Source: Rhodocyclaceae bacterium (GTDB taxonomy: Bacteria; Pseudomonadota; Gammaproteobacteria; Burkholderiales; Rhodocyclaceae). From it: a stretch of 64,000 nucleotides of DNA. A model generated the notes under the pieces. It saw nothing but the letters and a program-made list of their open reading frames with translations, had not been told where the DNA came from and did not search any database. The translations under genes and the position numbers were made by a program. Below, in pieces: positions 1 through 8,764 of this stretch; the first letter of the stretch is position 1; each line of letters opens with the position of its first letter. The DNA lies in contig JADJEF010000020.1 in assembly GCA_016702335.1 (NCBI GenBank), positions 186,001-250,000 on the forward strand. Reading direction: 5' to 3'.

Positions 1-543
1 CGCGACGATGCGACACGCGAACTCCCAGCCTCGGTTTATTTCGATCTCGCCACTTGGCACCGAATCGCGCTGCTAAACGGCAACAGCGCGGCCACATTCC
101 TCAAAGAGATGCATTACTCTGCGGCGCAACCTGCTCTGGTGCATCGACTGATGCGTGTCGTTCGCGAGCAAACAGGACATCAATTGGCCGGTGACGTCGA
201 AGCGGCAAAGATAGCTCTGTCCGACTCGGAGCGAACGCTTATCGATTTGCCCTACGTCGATGCGACGCTCCGTATTGCGCTAGACCGACCATCGTTCGAA
301 CAGGCGACGGCGGGAGAAACCCGGAAAATCGCCGACAGTATCGGCGAGTGCCTGCTTCAAGCCGGGGTTAAGGCGAATGCCATCACCACGATATTCATCA
401 CCGGCGGCACGTCGGCGATACCTTCAGTACGCAAAGCCTGCATTCAAAAAGTGCCGAACGCCGTTCTGGTCGAAGGCAGTCGGTTCGGCAGCGTTGGCTT
501 GGGCCTGAGCATTCATGCAGGAATTCTGGCCCGGGCAGCGTAA
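1..543 (+). CDS. Hsp70-family chaperone, YegD-like, C-terminal part
   Basis: The reading frame is open from base 1 to the stop at 541-543, so only about the last 180 residues are present. The segment FDLATWHRI and the nucleotide-binding TGGTSAIPSV motif of the actin/Hsp70 fold are visible, and the spacing matches the YegD branch of Hsp70-like ATPases rather than DnaK, because no substrate-binding domain follows the ATPase lobe. YegD proteins are cytoplasmic ATPase-only Hsp70 homologues of unclear role. The gene starts outside the window. Confidence 0.75.
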   Translation, partial: RDDATRELPASVYFDLATWHRIALLNGNSAATFLKEMHYSAAQPALVHRLMRVVREQTGHQLAGDVEAAKIALSDSERTLIDLPYVDATLRIALDRPSFEQATAGETRKIADSIGECLLQAGVKANAITTIFITGGTSAIPSVRKACIQKVPNAVLVEGSRFGSVGLGLSIHAGILARAA

Positions 544-588
544 TCCATTACCCTTGCGGAGTCCCGACGACTTAAAATTTCAGCCGCC

Positions 589-969
589 ATGGCACTGGAA
601 ATTATCTGGGAACCCTACGGAGTCTATCGACGCTTCTACGGCGCGGTAACGCGTCATGACCTTGTTCGCTCGGTGGCAGAAGTTCATACGTCACCTCAAT
701 TTGACACCCTCTACTACAGCATCAACGACCTGAGCAGCGTTACCGAGATAGCGATCAATGCCTCGGCTGTCGAAGGCGTCGCCACTCAAGCGCTGGGCGC
801 CGCGCTCTCGAACAATCGCTTGATCATGGTTTTTGTGGCCCACAGTGAAAAACTGCTGTCACTTGCCAAAATCTTTTCCAATCCGATGTATCAGTCCTTT
901 CCGGCACAATACTTTTCCACGCTGGAAGAAGCGCGCGCATTCGTCAGCACACGCCTGCCCAAGACATGA
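589..969 (+). CDS. hypothetical protein, 126 aa
   Basis: A complete small cytoplasmic protein starting at ATG 589, 46 bases after the Hsp70-like gene and on the same strand. It has no signal peptide, membrane segment or cysteine motif. The alternating strand/helix character (opening MALEIIWEPYGVYRRFYG, then a long helical part and a C-terminal LEEARAFV helix) is reminiscent of STAS/SpoIIAA-like folds, but I cannot assign a family. Coding is supported by clean codon use and by position in a same-strand gene run. Confidence 0.6.
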   Translation: MALEIIWEPYGVYRRFYGAVTRHDLVRSVAEVHTSPQFDTLYYSINDLSSVTEIAINASAVEGVATQALGAALSNNRLIMVFVAHSEKLLSLAKIFSNPMYQSFPAQYFSTLEEARAFVSTRLPKT

Positions 970-1050
970 CCACAACAGCGGGCGGCCAGGCGCTCGGTTG
1001 ATGCGACCCCGCCCTGCCCGCCCATCCCCATGAACCATCCAGCCACGCGA

Positions 1051-1242
1051 CCAGAGGCTCCCGCGAGCAATGCCGCCTTTGACGCAGCGCTCAAAGCGGC
1101 GGACCCGCGCCGTGGAATTCGCGACGCCGAGACTGTTATTGGGCTCGCCGCGTTGGCTGACTTTACTTTGCTTGAGGACACCGCCATGCCGTCCAACAAC
1201 CGCTGCCTGATCTGGCAACGAACTCGAGGAATACTTGCATGA
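1051..1242 (+). pseudogene. remnant of DUF938 SAM-dependent methyltransferase (C-terminus only)
   Basis: The open frame running from 1030 encodes a peptide with the segments SNAAFDAALKAADPRRGIRD, then AETVIGLAALADF and AMPSNNRCLIWQR. These match, from memory, the last 55-60 residues of the DUF938 methyltransferase family, which ends with a SN.AFD.SLR..DP.WG.RD helix and a MPANN.SL.F.R strand. Full family members are about 200 residues and begin with a SAM-binding Rossmann domain, which is absent here: upstream sequence belongs to the preceding gene. The stop overlaps the start of the carboxylesterase at 1239. I read this as a deletion remnant. Confidence 0.6.
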
Positions 1243-1943
1243 CTACAGAAGATCTTTTGGAAAGTTTTGAGGTCGAAACCCATCCGCAGCCAGAATTCAG
1301 CGTTATCTGGCTGCACGGATTGGGTGCCGATGGCTCGGATTTTTTACCGATTGTTCCTGAGCTTGGCTTGCCGGTTACCCCAGGCTTCCGCTTCATCTTC
1401 CCCAATGCACCTGAGATACCCGTCACCTGCAATGCCGGCTATGTCATGCCCGCGTGGTACGACATCATCTCGCTAGAACGTCACGCACGGCGCGTCGATG
1501 AGGCGGGAATTCATCTCTCGCGATCACACATTAGCGCCCTGATCGCCCGCGAGAACGCGCGTGGCATTGCCAGCGAGCACATCTTTCTGGCGGGCTTCTC
1601 ACAAGGCGGCGCCATCGCCTACACCACCGCGCTCACGCACCCGGAGCCGTTGGCTGGCGTCATCGCACTGTCGACCTACATTCCATCCGTGCCGCTCATC
1701 GAGAGCGAGGTCAGCAGCGCCAACCAGACCACGCCCATCTTTGCTGCTCACGGCCTTGATGACGATGTCGTATCGCCAGAACTGGGATCGGTCGCACGTG
1801 ACTGGCTCAAGGCCCGGAGCTACCGCGTCGAGTGGCATGAATACCCGATGGCGCACTCGGTTTGCATGGAAGAAGTGCGCGACATTGGCCGCTGGCTGAA
1901 GTCACGCGCACATGCCCTCAGCACGGACGGAGCGGCGCAATGA
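1239..1943 (+). CDS. carboxylesterase / acyl-protein thioesterase family hydrolase
   Basis: An alpha/beta hydrolase of 234 residues. It shows the oxyanion segment WLHGLGADGSDF near residue 25, the nucleophile motif GFSQGG around residue 117, the acid in GLDDDVV near 170 and the catalytic histidine in MAHSV near 203. This is the carboxylesterase 2/phospholipase family (bacterial EstB, eukaryotic acyl-protein thioesterase), cytoplasmic enzymes that cleave short acyl esters. The stop overlaps the start of the following UPF0149 gene as ATGA, so the two are probably translationally coupled. The natural substrate is not predictable. Confidence 0.88.
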   Translation: MTTEDLLESFEVETHPQPEFSVIWLHGLGADGSDFLPIVPELGLPVTPGFRFIFPNAPEIPVTCNAGYVMPAWYDIISLERHARRVDEAGIHLSRSHISALIARENARGIASEHIFLAGFSQGGAIAYTTALTHPEPLAGVIALSTYIPSVPLIESEVSSANQTTPIFAAHGLDDDVVSPELGSVARDWLKARSYRVEWHEYPMAHSVCMEEVRDIGRWLKSRAHALSTDGAAQ

Positions 1944-2629
1944 TCGACGGATTGTCAGAAGACGAACTCAACGAGTTGGACAATTTTCTTTCGCGTGACG
2001 AAATGCCCGACGCCAGCATGGACCCTGCGATGCTGGACGGATTTCTTACCGCCATTGTCATCGGCCCCACGACCGTGTTGCCGAGCCAATGGATGCCTAT
2101 TATCTTTGGTGAAAACGACGAGCAGCGGGTTCCCTGGGCCGGGATGGCGCAAATGGAGCGCATCAATTCGCTGATTTTTCGCCACATGAACGCCATCATC
2201 GAGGTTCTGGATCAGTACCCGGACGACTACGAGCCCCTGGTGTATGAAAGCGACGACGAGGAACCGTTGCCTGTAATTGACGAATGGTGCTGTGGATTCG
2301 TCATCGGTATGGAACTCAACAAGGACGCCTGGCAGCCTCTGCTCGACGCCAGCGAGGACAACACCCTGCTGATGCCGATACTGCTCTACGGCAGCGAGGC
2401 TGGCCGCGAACAGTTGAGTGCCAGCAGCGAACTTGCCAGCAGATCGTTGGAGTTCGCCGATGCGCTCGGCGACTGTGTACTGGGCATCCGTGAATTCTGG
2501 CTCCCGTATCGCAAGCGCGCCTCGACGTTCCGCCACGAGAGCGAACCGATCGCCCGTAACGACCCCTGCCCCTGCGGCAGTGGAAAAAAGTTCAAGAAGT
2601 GCTGTGGCGCACCGGAGCGCCTGCACTGA
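1940..2629 (+). CDS. UPF0149 (YgfB/YecA) family protein with SEC-C zinc motif
   Basis: Starts at ATG 1940 inside the stop of the esterase; a longer in-frame start at 1862 is rejected because it lies inside that gene and lacks family similarity. The N-terminal 170 residues are the all-helical, acidic YgfB/YecA domain (LSEDELNELDNFL, MLDGFLTAIVIGP, DEWCCGFVIGM). The end is a SEC-C motif, DPCPCGSGKKFKKCCG, which binds one zinc ion and in SecA contacts SecB and ribosomes. A role in ribosome- or export-associated quality control is possible but inferred only from the motif. Confidence 0.88.
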   Translation: MIDGLSEDELNELDNFLSRDEMPDASMDPAMLDGFLTAIVIGPTTVLPSQWMPIIFGENDEQRVPWAGMAQMERINSLIFRHMNAIIEVLDQYPDDYEPLVYESDDEEPLPVIDEWCCGFVIGMELNKDAWQPLLDASEDNTLLMPILLYGSEAGREQLSASSELASRSLEFADALGDCVLGIREFWLPYRKRASTFRHESEPIARNDPCPCGSGKKFKKCCGAPERLH

Positions 2630-2635
2630 GCCAGG

Positions 2636-3019
2636 TCAGGCTTTGACGAACACCGTCACCAGCGGCTGATCGCCGCATTGACGGCTCCAGTGGCCATGCA
2701 CTGCAGGATCGAATACGGCACCTTCCGGCAGTACGTCGGCAGAATAGAAGTGGTCGCCGGCACGGAACACCCGACTGCTTCCGTCCTGCAGGCCAATCTC
2801 CATTTCGCCGGCCAACACGATCAGCCATTGCGGGTCGGTGGTGCAATGAAACTGGCTACGAAAGCCGACGGGGCTCTGCCGGAACTGGCAGCCGCTGGCC
2901 GGCAGCAGGGGGGAAAGCCTGGCCTGCGGGCTACCATCGCTCAGTTCGATGAACTCTTCGCGAAACTTGGCACGGCCGTCGACGTCGGTAAAAAGGGTGA
3001 CTTTGGTAAAAGTGGTCAT
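2636..3019 (-). CDS. cupin-domain protein, 127 aa
   Basis: Start chosen at 3019 because an AAGGA ribosome site precedes it; the longer frame to 3085 adds an unconserved leader. The protein is a single cupin barrel: HCTTDPQWLIVLAGEMEIGL forms cupin motif 1 and FRAGDHFYSADVLP with a later HGH forms motif 2. Small cupins of this kind bind one metal and act as isomerases, dioxygenases or sensors; the motif gives no substrate. It converges with the UPF0149 gene, leaving only six bases between the stops. Confidence 0.75.
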   Translation of the reverse strand: MTTFTKVTLFTDVDGRAKFREEFIELSDGSPQARLSPLLPASGCQFRQSPVGFRSQFHCTTDPQWLIVLAGEMEIGLQDGSSRVFRAGDHFYSADVLPEGAVFDPAVHGHWSRQCGDQPLVTVFVKA

Positions 3020-3092
3020 CTGGTTTCCTTGTTGAAAGTCTTGTCCAAAAGCTGGCACCGAGGGGTACATACTAGCGACGAACACATCGCGC

Positions 3093-3120
3093 TTGACTTG
3101 GGGCGATCCGCCAGTAGAAT
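3093..3120 (+). promoter_or_regulatory. sigma-70 promoter for tRNA-Val
   Basis: TTGACT at 3093-3098, a 16-base spacer and TAGAAT at 3115-3120, ending 14 bases before the mature tRNA 5' end. Both hexamers are one mismatch from consensus, as expected for a strong tRNA promoter. Confidence 0.75.
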
Positions 3121-3134
3121 GCGCACCTCTTTGC

Positions 3135-3211
3135 AGGCGCGTAGCTCAGCTGGTTAGAGCACCACCTTGACATGGTGGGGGTCGTTGGTTCGAGTCCATT
3201 CGCGCCTACCA
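3135..3211 (+). tRNA. tRNA-Val (GAC anticodon)
   Basis: A 77-base cloverleaf with encoded CCA. The acceptor stem AGGCGCG pairs perfectly with CGCGCCT, the D stem is GCTC/GAGC, the anticodon stem is CCACC/GGTGG with loop TTGACAT, giving anticodon GAC at 3169-3171, and the T loop is TTCGAGT. The T stem has one mismatched pair. It reads the valine codons GUC (and GUU by wobble). A promoter and a terminator flank it, so it looks like a single-gene unit. Confidence 0.95.
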
Positions 3212-3245
3212 AATCCCTCCGGATTTGATTCCTGCAAGCAAACGG

Positions 3246-3278
3246 GCCGCCCAACAATGACTTGTGGGTGGCTTTTTT
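3246..3278 (+). terminator. Rho-independent terminator after tRNA-Val
   Basis: GCCGCCCAACAA pairs with TTGTGGGTGGC with one bulge and one G-T pair around a four-base loop, followed by six T residues. Confidence 0.75.
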
Positions 3279-3338
3279 GCTTCTGGCTCCGGATAACGCA
3301 GCCCAGGCTGCCGCCCAACCCACGACTGGAACCTCCCA

Positions 3339-3590
3339 ATGAAAAATCTCTCTGTAACTATCCGTGCCGAGCTCGAAGTACCGGACCACTGGGAACTCGT
3401 CGAACACCCCTCGGGCATGCAAGTCATCCGCATCGGCGACCACTTCGTCGATTTTGATCTGGCCCCCCTCACCACCACCTCCGACTCACCCGATGCCGAA
3501 TGGTCCGATGTCGATCAGGATCTGGTTGAGGAAGTTCTCGATGCCATCGCCGGCATGGACTCATCGCTGGAGCTCGCTCCCCAGCAGTAG
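3339..3590 (+). CDS. small acidic hypothetical protein, 83 aa
   Basis: Complete frame starting at ATG 3339 after the tRNA terminator. The N-terminal half predicts several beta strands (LSVTIRAELEVP, WELVEH, GMQVIRIGDHFVDF); the C-terminal half is strongly acidic and helical (DAEWSDVDQDLVEEVLDAI). No signal peptide or membrane segment. I do not recognise a family; coding is supported by start position, codon bias and length only. Confidence 0.5.
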   Translation: MKNLSVTIRAELEVPDHWELVEHPSGMQVIRIGDHFVDFDLAPLTTTSDSPDAEWSDVDQDLVEEVLDAIAGMDSSLELAPQQ

Positions 3591-3669
3591 TCGCAGTTGA
3601 TGGTCGTGCGACCATGCTCAGTGACATGCGCCGCATTGACGCCAAAGAACAACGCTAATCTCCAGGCCA

Positions 3670-3698
3670 ATCGCCGTCTCGCCAGCGCCGACTTGCGG
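3670..3698 (+). repeat. interspersed 29-bp element, copy 1 (intergenic)
   Basis: CGCCGT at 3672, spacer CTCG, then CCAGCGCCGACTTG, with AAT before and CGGATT after. It lies in the convergent gap between the 83-aa protein and the Mla-operon lipoprotein. The near-complementary ends AATCGC and GCGGATT are seen here. Confidence 0.9.
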
Positions 3699-3722
3699 AT
3701 TCGCGCGCTTACTGCGCCACGC

Positions 3723-4313
3723 TCACCTCTGACACACCGCCTTCGAAGGGAGAGTTCCGAGCCACTCAGAGATTCCGCCCGAAAGTTGGCTCAGCAACGG
3801 AATCATCGCGGCCGCACCCGCCGCCGCATCAGGCGCTGTGGCGGCCTCTCTGAGCGAGAACAGCTTGCGTGCCAGCACCGTCTCGCCGCGCTGGGGCATT
3901 ACGGCAGCGTGCACATCCAACTGCATAAACCCCGCGCCCGCTGACTCGTAGCGCTGCTCAAGTTCATCGAGCACCAGATGCACGCGGCAACCACCGCCTG
4001 CCACCGCAACGCTTTGCCGACGCAAGGCGCGCGCCAGCAAGTCGGCTGGCGGTGCCGCCCATCGTGATCCGGTAAAGGTGCGGCGACGTTGTGGCTCGGC
4101 GTAGAGCAAACGGTAGTGCATGTCGGTCGCGGAAAGCCACGATACGGCACTGACCTCAATGGGCGCGCCACTTGCCGCTTCCGCCGCCACGACAGCCCGG
4201 GTGTCACCAAAATCGTAGCGCGCGAATTCTTTGCGCGGTGCCGAACTGCATCCCGCCAGAACCAGCATCAACCCGACCACCATTAGCTTGTACGCAACAC
4301 GATACGATGACAT
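3723..4313 (-). CDS. ABC-type transport auxiliary lipoprotein (PqiC/LptE-like)
   Basis: A 196-residue secreted lipoprotein: hydrophobic signal followed by lipobox LVLAGCSS with the modified cysteine near residue 22. The body resembles the ABC-transporter auxiliary lipoproteins (PqiC group) that dock an MCE complex to the outer membrane. It is the last gene of the minus-strand mlaE-mlaF-mlaD group, nine bases after mlaD. That placement supports a role as the outer-membrane partner of the lipid-transfer complex; MlaC and MlaB homologues are not in the window. Confidence 0.75.
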   Translation of the reverse strand: MSSYRVAYKLMVVGLMLVLAGCSSAPRKEFARYDFGDTRAVVAAEAASGAPIEVSAVSWLSATDMHYRLLYAEPQRRRTFTGSRWAAPPADLLARALRRQSVAVAGGGCRVHLVLDELEQRYESAGAGFMQLDVHAAVMPQRGETVLARKLFSLREAATAPDAAAGAAAMIPLLSQLSGGISEWLGTLPSKAVCQR

Positions 4314-4322
4314 GGCTCTCCC

Positions 4323-5270
4323 TTAGCGAGAAGGCATGGGCGCAACGAAGCCAGCCTCACCCGGACCAGGCTCGGGAGCATCGCGCCCGAACAGAAGCAT
4401 CTGCGGGGTATGCTCGACCCCTTCGAGCACCCGTGACAACTGCCGTAAAGTGCCACGCAGGTCGCGCACCATCTGTTCCATCTGCGGCAGCGTTGAGGCA
4501 TTGACCCGGTTGCCGGTCACCTCCAGATCCTTCACCAAGCCCTCGGATCGCTGCGCAACGCCGGTAAGTGCGGCCACCAGTTGACGCACTTCGGCTGTCA
4601 GCGGTGCGGCTTCGCCGGCCGTCGCTTCAACATGGGCCAGCGTGCGTTGCCAGCGTTGCGTGTTTTCCGGGGAAAACACTTGACGCAGGCTGGCTACCAA
4701 CTCCGGAATGGCGGCGATGCCCTCGGAGCCCTTGGCGACGTTATCGAGCGTGCGGGCAATGTTGTCCAGATTGCGCTCATCGAAAATTTTATTCAGCCGC
4801 TTCGTCGCGGTATTGAGCTGCTCCATCACCTTGGCAGCGCGATCAAACAAGCCTTCAATGTCGCCGTCGCGCATGGCAATGCGCGGCAGCTCATCCCCTG
4901 CCGGAAACAATACCTCCGGACTACTGCCATCGTCTTCAATCTGCACAAATGCAAGGCCGGTCAACCCCTGATAGCCGAGCGAAGCGCGGCTCGCGCTGGT
5001 CACACGAAAGCGCTTGTCGAGCGCAATCTGCACCAATATCAGTTGCGGATCTTTTTGGTCAGTTTCGATCGTCTCAACCTTGCCGGCGCGAATGCCACGG
5101 TAACGCACCTGCCCCTGCAAGTTGAGCCCGGTGACATTACCCCGGGTTTCGATAATGTACCGGTTGACCTCGATACCGCCCTGCCCCAGCCACCAGAGCG
5201 CAGCGGCCACGGCACTGCCAAGCAGCACCACGAAGATGCCGGCCACCAGTGCGTGTGCGCGATTCTCCAT
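4323..5270 (-). CDS. mlaD: MCE-domain lipid-transport protein, MlaD family
   Basis: 315 residues. An N-terminal membrane anchor (about residues 8-28) is followed by one MCE domain (about 35-115) with the typical GLNLQGQVRYRGIRAGKVE core. A long helical tail, rich in heptad-like Leu/Val spacing, extends to about 290, then a proline/glycine-rich end. Such proteins form a hexameric ring on the periplasmic side of MlaE and pass phospholipids across the periplasm. It starts two bases after the mlaF stop. The tail is longer than in E. coli MlaD and resembles tube-forming MCE proteins. Confidence 0.85.
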   Translation of the reverse strand: MENRAHALVAGIFVVLLGSAVAAALWWLGQGGIEVNRYIIETRGNVTGLNLQGQVRYRGIRAGKVETIETDQKDPQLILVQIALDKRFRVTSASRASLGYQGLTGLAFVQIEDDGSSPEVLFPAGDELPRIAMRDGDIEGLFDRAAKVMEQLNTATKRLNKIFDERNLDNIARTLDNVAKGSEGIAAIPELVASLRQVFSPENTQRWQRTLAHVEATAGEAAPLTAEVRQLVAALTGVAQRSEGLVKDLEVTGNRVNASTLPQMEQMVRDLRGTLRQLSRVLEGVEHTPQMLLFGRDAPEPGPGEAGFVAPMPSR

Positions 5271-5272
5271 GC

Positions 5273-6076
5273 TCAGAGGGCTATCGCCGCCGTGGTCGTA
5301 CCACGCTCGGAAAAAAAGAAACTATGGATAAAAGGATGCGACGAATTCATCAACTGGTCCAGCGGTGAGTAAGCGACGATTTTTTGGTCGGCGAGCACCG
5401 CGACCCGCGTTGCCAGCGCAGAGAGTGTATCCAGATCATGGGTCACCAGCACGACCGTGAGTCCAAGTTCCTCTCCTAGGGTGCGCGTGAGCTTGACGAA
5501 GCCGGCGGAGCGGTCGGGGTCCAACCCGGCCGTCGGTTCATCGAGCAGCAGCAACTCGGGCTCCAGCGCCAGGGCTCGCGCCAGTGCGACGCGCTTGACC
5601 ATGCCGCCCGACAATTCAGCGGGCATCAACTGACCATGCCGTGGCAACAGCTCAACCAAGGAGAGCTTCAGATGCACCAGATCGGCAATATCGCGTTCGC
5701 TGAAGCAGCGCAGCTCGCGCAGCGGAAAGGCAATATTGTCGAAGACATTAAAGGCAGAAAACAGCGCACCGTGTTGAAACAGCACACCGAAGCGCTGGCG
5801 CAGAGCGCGTTCGCGCAAGGCACCGCCACCGAACAGCGGCTCACCAAACAGGCGAACGTCACCCTGCGTTGGGTACATCAGGCCGATCATCTGGCGCAGC
5901 AGCGTGGTCTTGCCACTGCCCGAACCACCGACGAGTGCCACCAGTTCACCACGCGCAATCTCGAGGTTGAGCCCCTTGTGCACCCATTGGCTGCCAAATC
6001 GGGTGTGCAGATCACGCACGGCAACAACGGGCTCAGTCACCGCCTCACTGACGGGCACCGCCAATGCCTGATTCAT
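5273..6076 (-). CDS. mlaF: ABC transporter ATPase, MlaF family
   Basis: Start set at ATG 6076, overlapping the mlaE stop as ATGA; the frame extends further upstream but only as a shadow of mlaE. 267 residues with Walker A GGSGSGKTT, Q-loop LFQHGALF, signature LSGGM, Walker B LLLLDEP and the H-loop VLVTHD. LSGGMVKR is characteristic of the MlaF/Mkl ATPases. It powers lipid movement by the MlaE permease at the inner membrane. Direction of transport is not readable from the sequence. Confidence 0.92.
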   Translation of the reverse strand: MNQALAVPVSEAVTEPVVAVRDLHTRFGSQWVHKGLNLEIARGELVALVGGSGSGKTTLLRQMIGLMYPTQGDVRLFGEPLFGGGALRERALRQRFGVLFQHGALFSAFNVFDNIAFPLRELRCFSERDIADLVHLKLSLVELLPRHGQLMPAELSGGMVKRVALARALALEPELLLLDEPTAGLDPDRSAGFVKLTRTLGEELGLTVVLVTHDLDTLSALATRVAVLADQKIVAYSPLDQLMNSSHPFIHSFFFSERGTTTAAIAL

Positions 6077-7200
6077 ATCGGCAGCCCTATCCGGCGCGTG
6101 GCAATGGCAAAAATCGCATCGATGACGATGACCAGAGTAATTGCGGTTACCACCGAAGCCGTGGTATTGGCGGAGAGACTTTCGGTATTCGGACGCACTC
6201 GCAAGCCAAAGTGACAGGCAACCAGCCCGATGCACAGACCAAACACCATCCCCTTGCCCAGGCCAATCCAGAGATTGGCTACCGGCACCGCGCGAGGAAG
6301 AGTTTGAATGAAATAGTCGAAGCTGATGTCGAGCTGGGCATACGCCGAGATCATGCCGCCCACCAACGCAATCGTGGTCGCCCAAAGCACCAGCAAAGGC
6401 ATGGCGATGCCCAGTGCCACCACCTTGGGCAGCACCAGACGCAGGCTGCGCGAGACGCCCATGGTGGCCAGCGCATCGATCTCTTCAGTGACCCGCATAA
6501 CGCCCAGTTGCGCGGTCATTGCCGAGCCGGATCGCCCTGCCACCAGCGTGGCCACCAAGATCGGCCCCAACTCACGCACAATGCCCAGACCAAGAATATT
6601 GATGATGAAAATATCGGCACCGAACTGACGCAGCTGCAAGGCGGAGAGGTAGGACAGCACAATGCCGATCAGAAAGCCGACCAGTGCAGTCACCGGCATG
6701 GCGCGGGCACCGCATTTGTACAAGGTGGCGGAAATTTCGCGCAAGGGCGTATCGCGAGGATGACACAGGACGTGCAGCACATCTAGCGCAACCTGCCCGA
6801 TCAGGGCAACCATATCGCAGCCATGTCGATAAACGTCGTAAGCCAGATCGCCCAAGCGCTCCAGTCTATGCCAGCGGTGCCGCTCAAGCACCGCTGGCTG
6901 CGGCCGCGCATCCGCCTCGGCCAGGCGATCAAAGACACGCAGATGCTCCGGTCGGGCCATCAAATTCATTGGGCGCTGGCGCCCCCACAACCGCCAAAGC
7001 ACGAGGGCACCGGCACTGTCGAGCGACTCCACTCGATCAAAGTTCCAGCAGAAGACTTCCGGGCCAGCCGAGCTTAGCAACTCTTGCAGGCCAAACTCCA
7101 CTTTCGCGGCCTCTAGGCGAGCATTGCTCAGACGCCAATGCCCGCTTAGAGAAATCTGGCGCTGGCCGCTTTGTGCATTGCGCGACTCAAGCCAATGCAT
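6073..7200 (-). CDS. mlaE: MlaE-family permease with N-terminal STAS domain
   Basis: 375 residues. Residues 1-110 form a STAS-like domain (FDRVESLDSAGALVLWRL contains the usual LDSAG loop); residues 130-375 are the MlaE permease with five or so membrane spans and the conserved GLIVRELGPILVA-like stretch (here GIVRELGPILVATLVAGRSG). In E. coli the STAS protein MlaB is separate and binds MlaF, so the fusion supplies that subunit in cis. The gene follows ppx by 19 bases and heads a run of four overlapping or nearly abutting lipid-transport genes. Confidence 0.9.
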   Translation of the reverse strand: MHWLESRNAQSGQRQISLSGHWRLSNARLEAAKVEFGLQELLSSAGPEVFCWNFDRVESLDSAGALVLWRLWGRQRPMNLMARPEHLRVFDRLAEADARPQPAVLERHRWHRLERLGDLAYDVYRHGCDMVALIGQVALDVLHVLCHPRDTPLREISATLYKCGARAMPVTALVGFLIGIVLSYLSALQLRQFGADIFIINILGLGIVRELGPILVATLVAGRSGSAMTAQLGVMRVTEEIDALATMGVSRSLRLVLPKVVALGIAMPLLVLWATTIALVGGMISAYAQLDISFDYFIQTLPRAVPVANLWIGLGKGMVFGLCIGLVACHFGLRVRPNTESLSANTTASVVTAITLVIVIDAIFAIATRRIGLPI

Positions 7201-7219
7201 CAGGCGGGCCTGCGACGCG

Positions 7220-8719
7220 TCAGCGTGGGTTGATGAGCAACTCGCCGCCCACCTGCCGCCACTGGTCAGCCTCTTCCTGCAACGCCGCAGCCGTCAGCGG
7301 CGAATCGGCCAAGACGTCTTCGTCCATAGCCAAGGCAAAACCACGGTCACTGAATTTGACCGATACCTCCGGCGGACTCTTTGCTTCGCGGCTTCGATGC
7401 AACAGCACGGCCAAGCGCAGGCAGAAGATTAACGTCCAGTCCCGATCCTGCTTGCTCAGTGGTTGCACCCGCTCCAGCTTGCCGCGATGCGCCAAGACCA
7501 GTCGGGCGAGTCGCGTCTGATCGCGCCGGGAAAATCCGGGCATATCGGCATTCGCCAAAATATAGGCGCTGTGCTTGTGGTAGCTGGCGTGGGCGATCGA
7601 AACACCAATCTCGTGCAAGCGTGCGGCCCACAGCATTAACAGCATATCGACGTCGTTGTGCTCGTGCGTGTCAGGCACAAGCTGGTGCAGCAGGCGCTGG
7701 GCGGACTGCGTCACTCGCCCGGCGTGGCGCTTATCGACTTCATACCGCTGCATAAAGCGATTGACCGTCGCGGCGCGCAGATCTTCATGATGGTAGCGCC
7801 CGAGCAGGTCGTAGAGCACTCCAAGACGCAGAGCGCCTTCGGAGAAGGTCATCTGCTCGACACCCAGCTCTTTGAATGCCGCCGACATGATGGCCAGACC
7901 GCCCGTCAGCACCGGCAGCCGATCAGCCCGCACGCCATTGATCGCCAGCTTGTCGACATTGCCTGCCCGGTAGAGGGCGTTGCGCAGAAACATCAGTCCC
8001 TCGCGCGTAATTCCTTGACCGGAAAATCCATTGACCTCAAGCAGATCAACGATAGCCTTCGCCGTACCCGACGAACCAACGGCCTCACTCCAGCCCTCTT
8101 TCTTATAGGGAATGACAATGGTTTGCAACTCGCGCCGTGCCGCCAATTCGGCGGCCTTGAATGATTTCTTGTCGACCTTGCCGTCAGGAAAGTAATTCAG
8201 ACTGTAGCTGACACAGCCCATGTACAAAGACTCCAGCAGGATGGGCTGAATCTTGCGGCCGATGATGAATTCTGTCGAACCGCCGCCAATATCAATCACC
8301 AACTGTTGCCGTGATGGATCGGGCAGCGTGTGTGCCACCCCTAAATAAATCAGACGCGCCTCTTCACGGCCAGCAATCACCTCAATGGGGAAGCCCAATG
8401 CCGCCTCGGCACGCTCGAGAAATTCAGAGGCATTTTTCGCCACCCGCAGGGTATTGGTGGCCACGGCACGCACGGACCCGGGAGAAAAGCCGCGCAAACG
8501 CTCGCCGAACAGCTTAAGGGCGACAATGCCGCGTTCCTGTGCCGCGCTGTCGAGAATCTTGCCGGCGGTGAGGCCAGCGGCAAGGCGGACCGACTCTTTC
8601 AAGCCGTCCAGCGGATAAATCTGGTTGCCATCTACCCGTCCGACCTGCAGACGAAAGCTGTTTGACCCCAGATCAACGGCAGCAAGGGTTTCGGGCTGGG
8701 CTTGAATTGACTTGGGCAT
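7220..8719 (-). CDS. ppx: exopolyphosphatase, Ppx/GppA family
   Basis: 499 residues. The ASKHA phosphatase core has AAVDLGSNSFRLQVGR at the N-terminus, the GREEARLIYLG segment near 120 and DIGGGSTEFIIG near 145; residues from about 310 form the C-terminal HD-like helical domain. Ppx removes terminal phosphate from polyphosphate; GppA paralogues act on pppGpp. Divergent pairing with ppk1 supports the Ppx assignment. Both genes probably share the 95-base control region between them. Confidence 0.92.
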   Translation of the reverse strand: MPKSIQAQPETLAAVDLGSNSFRLQVGRVDGNQIYPLDGLKESVRLAAGLTAGKILDSAAQERGIVALKLFGERLRGFSPGSVRAVATNTLRVAKNASEFLERAEAALGFPIEVIAGREEARLIYLGVAHTLPDPSRQQLVIDIGGGSTEFIIGRKIQPILLESLYMGCVSYSLNYFPDGKVDKKSFKAAELAARRELQTIVIPYKKEGWSEAVGSSGTAKAIVDLLEVNGFSGQGITREGLMFLRNALYRAGNVDKLAINGVRADRLPVLTGGLAIMSAAFKELGVEQMTFSEGALRLGVLYDLLGRYHHEDLRAATVNRFMQRYEVDKRHAGRVTQSAQRLLHQLVPDTHEHNDVDMLLMLWAARLHEIGVSIAHASYHKHSAYILANADMPGFSRRDQTRLARLVLAHRGKLERVQPLSKQDRDWTLIFCLRLAVLLHRSREAKSPPEVSVKFSDRGFALAMDEDVLADSPLTAAALQEEADQWRQVGGELLINPR

Positions 8720-8764
8720 AACGCGGGATTCTACCCACAGGCTGCGACTTGGGCCAAGCGGCAG

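Noticed and set aside
3154..3478. Small open frames across tRNA-Val and its terminator
   Set aside because: They run through a well-formed tRNA and terminator, and none has a ribosome site or known domain.
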